Shown here: piece after piece, positions 51,950 to 60,312 of the stretch | Numbering within the stretch: the stretch's first letter is position 1 | How the letters are laid out: every line of letters starts with the position of its first letter | Assembly (NCBI RefSeq): GCF_046297895.1 | Contig: NZ_JBKBHC010000009.1 | Location: 1-64,000 of the forward strand | DNA from: Ferrovibrio sp046297895 | GTDB taxonomy: Bacteria > Pseudomonadota > Alphaproteobacteria > Ferrovibrionales > Ferrovibrionaceae | Reading direction: 5' to 3' | Length of the DNA stretch: 64,000 nt | Position numbers and translations under genes: made by a program | Notes under the pieces: generated by a model | Seen by the model: only the letters and a program-made list of their open reading frames with translations | The model's database searches: none | Told to the model about the DNA's origin: nothing

Positions 51950-53227
51950 CTAATCCAGCCAGGTATAGGCCGCCGCCAGCATCGCCTCCACGCCGGTCCG
52001 CAGCGTGGGATGCAGCACCGGGGCATAGAAGGGCGAGTGGTTGACCGGCATGGCGCCGGGATCGTCGCCGTTCATGGCTTTCGCGAAAACATCCGGATCT
52101 GTGCCGCCGATCACCCAGAAGACCGACGGCACGTTCCAGGCCGTGCCGAACAGGCCGAAATCCTCGCTGCCCGAAGCGGGCTCCACCGCCATCACGCGGT
52201 CGGCGCCGAACCAGCCCTTCATGCCATCGACCGTGCGCGCCGTGGCGGCCTCGTCGTTGAAGGTGAGCGGGAACTGGCTGATCACCGAGAATTCCGGCGG
52301 CTTGGGCGCGCCGGAGGCCTCGGCCTCTGCCTCGATGATGCGCCTGACCGAAGCCAGCACGCGCTGACGCACATTCTCCTTGAAGGTGCGGATATTGAGG
52401 CGCAGCAGCGCCTCGTCAGGAATGACGTTCTCGTTGAAGCCGGACTGGATGGTGCCAACGGTGACCACCGCGCTGTCGGCCATCGCCACCTCGCGCGACA
52501 CCACGGTCTGCAGGCGCATCACCGTGGCCGAGGCCATCACCACGGGATCGATGCTGTTCTGCGGCTTGGAGCCATGCGCGCCGCGGCCGAACAGCTTCAC
52601 CTCCCAGCTATCGGCGGCCGACATCGCCACGCCTGCCTTGTAGCCGATGCGGCCAGCCGGCAGAGGAACCACATGCTGGCCCAGCGAAACCGTCGGCTTG
52701 GGGAAGCGCTTCACCATGCCGTCCTCCAGCATGGCGCGGGCGCCCTGGGCGGTTTCCTCCGCCGGCTGAAACACCGCCATCACCGTGCCCTTCCAGGTGT
52801 CGCGCGCTTCCGACAACAGCTTACATACCGCCATCAGCCAGGTGACGTGAAAGTCATGCCCGCAGGCATGCATGATCGACACCGACTGGCCGAAACGGTC
52901 GGTGCCGGTCTGCTCACTGGCGAAAGGCAGGCCGGTCTTTTCCTTCACCGGCAGGCCATCCATGTCGGCGCGCAGCAGGATCACCGGGCCATCGCCGTTC
53001 TTCAGCAGGCCGACCACGCCGGTCTTGCCCACGCCCGGATGCACCTCGAAGCCGTGCTTGTCCAGCCAGGCCGCAGCGATGCCGGCGGTGCGGATTTCCT
53101 GCATCGACAGCTCGGGATGCTTGTGCAGGTCGATGTAGATTTTCTCCAGTTCCGGCATCAGCGCGTCGATTCTGGCGAAGACGGCGGCTTTCTGGGGCGC
53201 GAGGCTGGTGCGGGCGGGAGCGTTCAT
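51950..53227 (-). CDS. M20 family amidohydrolase (hippurate hydrolase-like)
   Basis: A 425-residue M20D amidohydrolase. Metal ligands appear in IMHACGHDFHVT, QPAEETAQGARAML, and the C-terminal VNHSPFYAPVLHP. The LHKHPELSMQE start and ADMDGLPVKEKTG are standard for hippurate/indole-acetyl-amino-acid hydrolases, which split N-acyl amino acids. No signal peptide is present, so it acts in the cytoplasm. It shares no operon with the MNIO pair (opposite strand). A small CxxC gene precedes it on the same strand, 29 bases away. Confidence 0.9.
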   Translation of the reverse strand: MNAPARTSLAPQKAAVFARIDALMPELEKIYIDLHKHPELSMQEIRTAGIAAAWLDKHGFEVHPGVGKTGVVGLLKNGDGPVILLRADMDGLPVKEKTGLPFASEQTGTDRFGQSVSIMHACGHDFHVTWLMAVCKLLSEARDTWKGTVMAVFQPAEETAQGARAMLEDGMVKRFPKPTVSLGQHVVPLPAGRIGYKAGVAMSAADSWEVKLFGRGAHGSKPQNSIDPVVMASATVMRLQTVVSREVAMADSAVVTVGTIQSGFNENVIPDEALLRLNIRTFKENVRQRVLASVRRIIEAEAEASGAPKPPEFSVISQFPLTFNDEAATARTVDGMKGWFGADRVMAVEPASGSEDFGLFGTAWNVPSVFWVIGGTDPDVFAKAMNGDDPGAMPVNHSPFYAPVLHPTLRTGVEAMLAAAYTWLD

Positions 53228-53256
53228 GAATCAGGTCCGGTGTTGAGCAGGTGGGT

Positions 53257-53541
53257 TCAGTTGAATTCCCGGAAAGCCGGCGTGGCTCCGGCGCGCAGGC
53301 GCGGCAGGCCCGACAGCAATGCCTCGGCTTCGTCGCCGTCACCGATCTCGTCGAGCAGCACGAGAATTTCCTGGCCGATCCGCAGCGCATCGCCGCGCGG
53401 CAGGGCTTCTGGATGCTCGATCAGCGCGAGCAGATCGAGAATGCGCTGCTGCTTGATCTGCTGCCGCCAGTCCGGCGTGCCGATCTGACCCGACAGTTCC
53501 ATCAGGTCGGCTGCAGACTGCATCTGGCAACGCTGGCACAT
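53257..53541 (-). CDS. Small CxxC protein, unknown function
   Basis: A 94-residue protein opening MCQRCQMQSAADLMEL, so a CxxC pair sits at the very N-terminus, and the rest is helical and acidic (QQRILDLLALIEH, EILVLLDEIGDGDEAEALL). It is not recognised. The CxxC could bind a metal or form a disulfide. It is directly upstream of the M20 gene on the same strand and may be cotranscribed. The ribosome-binding site is weak. Confidence 0.5.
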   Translation of the reverse strand: MCQRCQMQSAADLMELSGQIGTPDWRQQIKQQRILDLLALIEHPEALPRGDALRIGQEILVLLDEIGDGDEAEALLSGLPRLRAGATPAFREFN

Positions 53542-53632
53542 GCCACGCTCGCGGTTGAACGACGATCAGCGGATTAGACCGGATCGTCCCGATACGGTCA
53601 ATGCAGGTATTGGCGTTACACTATCCGCGAAC

Positions 53633-54841
53633 TCAGACTGCGCGGCGGCCGGCCCAGTACAAAGCGAGCGGACCAATCAGCGCACCAATTCCCATCACAG
53701 CCAGGCCGATGCCCCAGCTTGCCACGCCCTGACCACCCAGCACACGCTCGGCCTGGTCGAGGGCAAAGCCGACGCAAAGCGGACCCAGCACCGAGATGCC
53801 GAAACCCAGCGCGGAATGCAGCGCCATGGTGGAACCGCGATGCTCGGGCTCGGCGGCCGCCATCATCCCTGAGGTGAGCGCGCCGGAATCGCCGCAGATG
53901 AAAACGAAATAGACCGCGCAGTAGAGCAGCGCGACCCAGGCCGGCAGCACCGCCGTGAAGCCCATCAGCACGCCCATGATGCCCGAGATGCCCATGATCA
54001 GGATCAGGGCGCGGCGGCGGCCGATCTTCAGCGCCAGTTCGTTGCCCAGCAGGCTGGCCGGCAGGCCGATCAGGGTGACGATGGCGGCCAGCACGGTGGG
54101 GCTGGGCAGGCTGGCTGCAAAGGCGGCATCGCGCGCCAGCACAAAAACGAAGAATGCCGTGACCCAGGCGCGCATGGCTGTGAGTTCAAAGCCATGGGCG
54201 GCATAGCCGATGATGTAGCCCATGGCATCGCGGTTGCGCAGCACCGGCCGCAGCGCGAAACCCGTGCTGGCCTTGGCGCCAGGAGGCGTCTGCGGCTTGA
54301 GCAGCGCCCAGGCCAGAATGGCGGCGATCAGGCTGCCCATACCGATGCCGGCAAAGCTCCAGCGCCAGCCATGCCATTCCGCCAGCAGGCCGGTGACGGT
54401 GAAGCTGAGCGAGATGGCGATGGAATAGCTGGCGGTATAGAAGGTGACGGCGCGACTCTGCTCGCCGCCCTTCAGCCGGTCGGTCAGCGCACGCAGGCCG
54501 GGCATGTAGACGGCCGCCTGCCCGGCGCCGCCGATGGCGCGCAGCAGCAGGCCGGACCAGAAACCGTCGGCAAAGGCGGCGAAGGCGAGCGTGCTGATGC
54601 CGGTCACCGCGCTGCCGACGATGAAAATCAGCCGGGCATCGATACGATCAGTCAGCATCACCGCCGGCGTCACCAGCAGCATATAGCCCAGGTAATACAC
54701 GCCGGCGATCCAGCCGGCCTCGGTGTTGGTGAGGCCCCAGACGCCGATGAAGTCGGTGAGCAGGGCCGGGAAGCTGGCGATGGGCAGGATCGCCAGCACT
54801 TCCAGCGCCGAGAGCAGCAGGATCAGTTGACGCGAGGACAT
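53633..54841 (-). CDS. Major facilitator superfamily transporter
   Basis: A 402-residue, twelve-helix MFS carrier. The motif after helix 2, VYYLGYMLLVTPAVMLTDRIDAR, matches the MFS loop signature. The N-terminal half includes GAGQAAVYMPGLRAL and the second half RRRALILIMGISG. It resembles the cyanate/nitrate or aromatic-acid branch only loosely, so no substrate is offered. It is divergent from the exported hydrolase gene with about 120 bases between. Confidence 0.88.
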   Translation of the reverse strand: MSSRQLILLLSALEVLAILPIASFPALLTDFIGVWGLTNTEAGWIAGVYYLGYMLLVTPAVMLTDRIDARLIFIVGSAVTGISTLAFAAFADGFWSGLLLRAIGGAGQAAVYMPGLRALTDRLKGGEQSRAVTFYTASYSIAISLSFTVTGLLAEWHGWRWSFAGIGMGSLIAAILAWALLKPQTPPGAKASTGFALRPVLRNRDAMGYIIGYAAHGFELTAMRAWVTAFFVFVLARDAAFAASLPSPTVLAAIVTLIGLPASLLGNELALKIGRRRALILIMGISGIMGVLMGFTAVLPAWVALLYCAVYFVFICGDSGALTSGMMAAAEPEHRGSTMALHSALGFGISVLGPLCVGFALDQAERVLGGQGVASWGIGLAVMGIGALIGPLALYWAGRRAV

Positions 54842-54959
54842 GACTGGCGGGCGGGGAGGAACATGATATCGTTGTCACACAGTATTCACCGATCTCGCCT
54901 AAACCGCCAGAGGCAACCGCTTGCCGGCCCAAGTCTCGGCACATGATCAGGGAAACGCC

Positions 54960-56324
54960 ATGTCGATCCGCCAGCCCATCCTCACCCGCCGCCATTTCCT
55001 CGCCGGCTCTGCCGCCCTGGGACTCTCGACCGCCCTGCCCGGCTGTGCCACGCGCTACGACCAGGCAGCGCCCATCGTGTTCGTTCATGGCAACGGTGAT
55101 ACAGCCGCGCTCTGGCACACCACCTTCTGGCGCTGGGAAAGCAACGGCTTTGATACCGACCGCCTGTTCGCCATCGACTTCCCCTATCCGCTGGCGCGCA
55201 GCGTGGATGCCACCTACCAGGCCTATCGCTCGTCCTCGACGGACCAGCGCGAACAGCTCGCCGCCTTCGTTGCCGAAGCCAAACGGCGCACCGGCGCGCC
55301 GAAGGTGGTGCTGGTCGGCTCCTCACGCGGTGGCAACGCCATCCGCAACTACATCAAGAATGGCGGCGGCGCGGCCCATGTGAGCCATGCGATCCTGTGC
55401 GGCACGCCCAATCACGGCGTGCTGGTCTCCGACAAGGCGCTGGTGGGCAGCGAGTTCAACGGCGCCTCGCCTTTCCTGCGCCAGCTCAACGATGGCCCCA
55501 CGGAAGTGGTGCCCGGCCTGGCCTGGATGACCACGCGCAGCGACAACGCCGACAAGTTCGCCCAGCCCGACGGCGCGGCCCTGGGCATGCCTGGGCAGCC
55601 GACCGGCGTGACGGCCGAGGGCCCGGCCCTGAAAGGCGCCAAGGACGTGGTGCTGGCGGGGCTTGACCATCGCGAGGTGGCCTTCCATCCGAAGGCTTTC
55701 GCCGCGATCTGGGAATTCGTGATGGGCAGCGCACCGGCCACCACCGGCATCAGCGCTGAAAGCAGCCCGCTGCTGAACGGCAAGGTAAACGACATCGTGC
55801 GCGGCGCGGGCACCAACATGCCGGTGGCGGGCGCCGTGGTGGAGGTATACGAAACCGACCCCAAGACCGGCGCGCGGCGCGTGATGGTGCATAAACAGAC
55901 CACGGGCGAGGATGGCTACTGGGGCCCGTTCCGCGCTTCCAGTCGGGCCACCTACGAATTCGTGGTGATCACACCCGACCATCCGACCACGCATATCTAT
56001 CGCTCGCCCTTTGCGCGCTCGTCGCAGATCCTACATCTGCGCCCGGGCGTGCTGACCGACAAGGACAAGGCGGCGGCCTCCAGCGTGACAATCAGCCGGC
56101 CGCGCGGCTATTTCGGCGCCGCCCGCGGCGACATCGTCACCTTCGATGGCCAGCCCGGCCCTGGCATCCCGCCGGGCATTCCGGTGAATTCCACCTCCAC
56201 CCTGCTGCTGCCGGCCGGCACGGCCCAGCGCAGCGTTGTCTGCCGCTTCAACGACGAGGTGATCGCCGTGCAGTCCTGGCCGGTGGCCGACAACCGCGTG
56301 GTGATCGCGGAATTGCATTACTGA
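54960..56324 (+). CDS. Tat-exported alpha/beta hydrolase lipoprotein
   Basis: A 454-residue secreted hydrolase. LTRRHFLAGSAALGL is a twin-arginine signal ending in a lipobox-like ALPGC (Cys29). The hydrolase domain (about 38-265) has FVHGNGDTAALW and the nucleophile Ser122 in LVGSSRGGNAIRN, with AGLDHREVAF supplying the likely His. The C-terminal part (about 285-454) has beta-rich segments (VNDIVRGAGTNMPVAGAVVEVYE) resembling a carboxypeptidase-regulatory-like domain. The frame opens 13 codons earlier; the ATG at 54960 gives the signal. The substrate is unknown, perhaps an ester polymer. Confidence 0.87.
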   Translation: MSIRQPILTRRHFLAGSAALGLSTALPGCATRYDQAAPIVFVHGNGDTAALWHTTFWRWESNGFDTDRLFAIDFPYPLARSVDATYQAYRSSSTDQREQLAAFVAEAKRRTGAPKVVLVGSSRGGNAIRNYIKNGGGAAHVSHAILCGTPNHGVLVSDKALVGSEFNGASPFLRQLNDGPTEVVPGLAWMTTRSDNADKFAQPDGAALGMPGQPTGVTAEGPALKGAKDVVLAGLDHREVAFHPKAFAAIWEFVMGSAPATTGISAESSPLLNGKVNDIVRGAGTNMPVAGAVVEVYETDPKTGARRVMVHKQTTGEDGYWGPFRASSRATYEFVVITPDHPTTHIYRSPFARSSQILHLRPGVLTDKDKAAASSVTISRPRGYFGAARGDIVTFDGQPGPGIPPGIPVNSTSTLLLPAGTAQRSVVCRFNDEVIAVQSWPVADNRVVIAELHY

Positions 56325-56331
56325 CCTCGGT

Positions 56332-57210
56332 TCAACGCCGGATCAGCAGCAGGCCGCCGGCCACGATCAAGCCCGCGCCCAGCAGGGTGGCGAGCGTGGG
56401 CAGGTCGCCGAAGCCGATCCAGCCGATCAGCGCGGCGAAAACCAGCGAACTGTAGCCGAAGGGCGCCAGCCAGGCGGCATCGGCCAGGCGATAGGCCTGC
56501 ACGTTGCACATCTGGCCGGCGATGGCCATCGGTCCGAGCAGGCAGAGTGCGGCCAGTTCCCAGGCCGGCGCCGGCTGCCACAGCGCCAGCATCGGCAGGA
56601 CCAGCAGCAGGGCCGCGAAACCATTCACATGCAGCAGCATGGAGAGCGCGCTTTCATGGCGCGACAGCACCTTGATCAGGATCACCTCGCAGGCGGTGAG
56701 AAAGGCGCCGGCAATCATCGCCACTGGCGCGATGCCGATGGAAAACGAAAACCCCGCCGCCGCCTCTGGCGCATTGCCACGTACGATCACGAATGCACCG
56801 GCCAGACACAGCGCTGCGGCCAGCATCTGCATCAGGCTGACCCGCTCGCGCAGCAGCAGCACGGCCAGCGCCATGACGAATACACCCTGCAGCAAAGCCA
56901 GCGCCGAGGCATCGGCCAGCGGCATATGGGTGGCGCCATAGATCGAGCAGGCACCGCCGCCCACGCCGCAAAGCGCGCGAATGAAATGCAAATGGCGGCG
57001 GCCGGTATTGAGGATGCTGCGTGGCGGGATGCGACGGGCGGCCGCGATGCCGCCGACCGTGACGAACCCGCTGACATAGCGGATGAATACGATCTGGATC
57101 GCCGGCACCAGGCCGCCGGTCAGCTTGCCCGAAGCATAAAGCAGCGAAAAGGCCAGCGCCGCACCCAGAACCCAGAGGGCGGCGCGGATCTTTGCATCGA
57201 GGAGTGGCAT
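56332..57210 (-). CDS. EamA/DMT family transporter
   Basis: A 292-residue ten-helix DMT carrier with two EamA repeats. Landmarks are VFIRYVSGFVTV, FIRALCGVGGGACSIYGATHMPLADASALALLQ and, in the second repeat, LIKVLSRHESALSMLLHVNG and FGYSSLVFAALIGWIGFGDLP. It resembles the S-adenosylmethionine/drug-metabolite uptake branch only in general form. It converges with the Tat hydrolase (7 bases apart) and lies downstream of the suc operon, past a terminator. Confidence 0.9.
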   Translation of the reverse strand: MPLLDAKIRAALWVLGAALAFSLLYASGKLTGGLVPAIQIVFIRYVSGFVTVGGIAAARRIPPRSILNTGRRHLHFIRALCGVGGGACSIYGATHMPLADASALALLQGVFVMALAVLLLRERVSLMQMLAAALCLAGAFVIVRGNAPEAAAGFSFSIGIAPVAMIAGAFLTACEVILIKVLSRHESALSMLLHVNGFAALLLVLPMLALWQPAPAWELAALCLLGPMAIAGQMCNVQAYRLADAAWLAPFGYSSLVFAALIGWIGFGDLPTLATLLGAGLIVAGGLLLIRR

Positions 57211-57231
57211 GCGAGTCGGAGTCTAAAACGG

Positions 57232-57257
57232 AAAGGGCGGCTTTGCAGCCGCCCTTT
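57232..57257 (-). terminator. Terminator of the suc-lpd operon
   Basis: A perfect 10-bp stem AAAGGGCGGC/GCCGCCCTTT with a 6-base loop, about 35 bases after the lpd stop on the minus strand, followed by TCCGTTTTAG. It separates the TCA operon from the DMT transporter. Confidence 0.82.
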
Positions 57258-57277
57258 GTCGATCCTTGTTACCGTCA

Positions 57278-57292
57278 ATCAGATGTTGCCGA

Positions 57293-57302
<10 letters not shown>
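57278..57302. repeat. 14-bp tandem duplication over lpd stop
   Basis: The 11-mer ATCAGATGTTG occurs at 57278-57288 and again at 57292-57302 (period 14). The second copy contains the lpd stop codon on the minus strand, so the first copy repeats the last codons and a TGA. The pattern matches those at dapB and the DsrE-like gene. Confidence 0.88.
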
Positions 57303-58696
<1,394 letters not shown>

Positions 58697-58714
58697 TCGT
58701 GAATCTCCCAAACC

Positions 58715-59029
58715 CTAGAAAGCCAGCGGACCGAAAACACCGCCGCCAGCGGCTTTGAACACGCGTGTCGTCTGGCTGCCCTGCAGAATACCGCTGCCGA
58801 CCAGATCGGCCAGCATGGCGCGATAATCGGCGGAGTCCTTCACCGCATCGACGGCGGCCTGGTCGCGCCACAGACTGATGGTGCGCCACTCGTCGGAATC
58901 ATAGGTGAAAAAACAGCCTAGACAGCCATCCTGGTTGCGGAAAAACGGCTCCAGCCGGCTGCGGGCGAAAGCGACCAGATCGTCCAGGCGGGCGAGGGTA
59001 AACCCCGTGCTCCAGACCCGGACGATCAT
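58715..59029 (-). CDS. ABM-fold protein inside suc operon
   Basis: A 104-residue ABM-fold protein: MIVRVWSTGFTLARLDDLVAFAR, DGCLGCFFTYDSDEWRTISLWRDQAAVDAVKDSADY. The CxxC-like CLGC sits on the second strand. It lies between sucB (11 bases) and lpd (18 bases) on the same strand, so it is a genuine operon member. ABM proteins bind quinones, haem or polyketides; no TCA-cycle role is known. It is unrelated in detail to the ABM gene at 12 kb. Confidence 0.8.
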   Translation of the reverse strand: MIVRVWSTGFTLARLDDLVAFARSRLEPFFRNQDGCLGCFFTYDSDEWRTISLWRDQAAVDAVKDSADYRAMLADLVGSGILQGSQTTRVFKAAGGGVFGPLAF

Positions 59030-59040
59030 GATCCCCTACC

Positions 59041-60264
59041 TCAGACCTCAAACAGCAGGCGCTGCGGGTCCTCGATCGATTCCTTGACGCGCACCAGGAA
59101 GCTGACCGCCTCGCGGCCGTCGATGATGCGGTGGTCGTAGGACAGCGCCAGATACATCATCGGCCGGATCACGACCTGGCCGTTGATGGCCATCGGACGT
59201 TCCTGGATCTTGTGCATGCCCAGAATGGCCGATTGCGGCGGGTTGATGATCGGGGTCGACATCAGCGAACCGAACACGCCGCCGTTGGAGATGCTGAAGG
59301 TGCCGCCCTGCAGCTCGTCGATCCCGAGCTTGCCGTCGCGGGCGCGCTTGCCGAAATCGGCGATGGTCTTTTCGATGCCGGCGAACGACATCTGGTCGGC
59401 ATCGCGGATCACCGGCACGACCAGGCCGGTCGGGGTCGACACGGCACAGCCGATGTTGAAGTAGTTCTTGAAGACGATGTCATCACCCTCGATCTCGGCG
59501 TTCACCGCCGGGAATTCCTTCAGGGCCTGCACGCAGGCCTTGACGAAGAACGACATGAAGCCCAGTCGCACGCCGTGCTTCTTCTCGAAGCCATCAACGT
59601 AGGTCTTGCGGGCGGCCATCAGGGCCGACATGTCCACCTCGTTGAAGGTGGTGAGCATGGCGGCGGTATTCTGCGCCTCCTTCAGGCGGCGGGCGATCAC
59701 CTGCCGCAGCTTGGACATGCGCTGGCGTTCCTCGCGGTCGGCATTGGCGCGCGGGCCGGCCGGCACCGCGGGGCGGGCAGACGGAGCGGCAGCGCCGCCG
59801 GCGAGCAGGTCCATCACGTCGCCCTTGGTGACGCGGCCGCCCTTGCCCGAACCGGCAACGCCCGATACGTCGACATTCTTTTCAGCGGCGAGCTTGGCGG
59901 CGGCCGGCAGGGCCTGGCCGGCGGCCGGGGCGGCGGCAGGCGCCGCCGGGGCCTTCGGCGCAGCAGGCGCCGCGGCGGGTTTGGCGGCTTCGGCGGGCTT
60001 GGCGGCCGGCTTCGCGGCAGCACCCGCGCCGGCAGCCAGAGTGGCGAGCAGATCGCCAACCTGCACCGTCGCGCCTTCGGCGGCCAGAACTTCGCCCAGC
60101 GTGCCGGCTTCCGGCGCATTGACCTCCACGGTCACCTTGTCGGTCTCCAGTTCGACCAGCAGCTGGTCACGGGCCACTGCGTCGCCGGCCTTGACGGCCC
60201 AGCGGCCAACGGTGGCCTCAGAGATCGATTCCGCCAGCTGCGGGACGCGAATTTCGACTGCCAT
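59041..60264 (-). CDS. sucB: Dihydrolipoyl succinyltransferase (E2o)
   Basis: SucB, 407 residues, E2 core of 2-oxoglutarate dehydrogenase. The lipoyl domain (1-75) has the lipoylated Lys43 in ELETDKVTVEVNAP. A long Ala/Pro linker (about 80-130, very low complexity) joins the E3-binding domain (AAKLAAEKNVDVSGVAGSGKGGRVTKGDV) and the catalytic domain ends in LALSYDHRIIDGREAV, with the His-Asp pair for acyl transfer. One lipoyl domain only. It is downstream of sucA by 48 bases and begins MAVEIRVPQL. Confidence 0.97.
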   Translation of the reverse strand: MAVEIRVPQLAESISEATVGRWAVKAGDAVARDQLLVELETDKVTVEVNAPEAGTLGEVLAAEGATVQVGDLLATLAAGAGAAAKPAAKPAEAAKPAAAPAAPKAPAAPAAAPAAGQALPAAAKLAAEKNVDVSGVAGSGKGGRVTKGDVMDLLAGGAAAPSARPAVPAGPRANADREERQRMSKLRQVIARRLKEAQNTAAMLTTFNEVDMSALMAARKTYVDGFEKKHGVRLGFMSFFVKACVQALKEFPAVNAEIEGDDIVFKNYFNIGCAVSTPTGLVVPVIRDADQMSFAGIEKTIADFGKRARDGKLGIDELQGGTFSISNGGVFGSLMSTPIINPPQSAILGMHKIQERPMAINGQVVIRPMMYLALSYDHRIIDGREAVSFLVRVKESIEDPQRLLFEV

Positions 60265-60312
60265 GTTTTACTTCCCTCTTTAAGAACGCCCCTCGGATGC
60301 CCCCGTCCCGGG

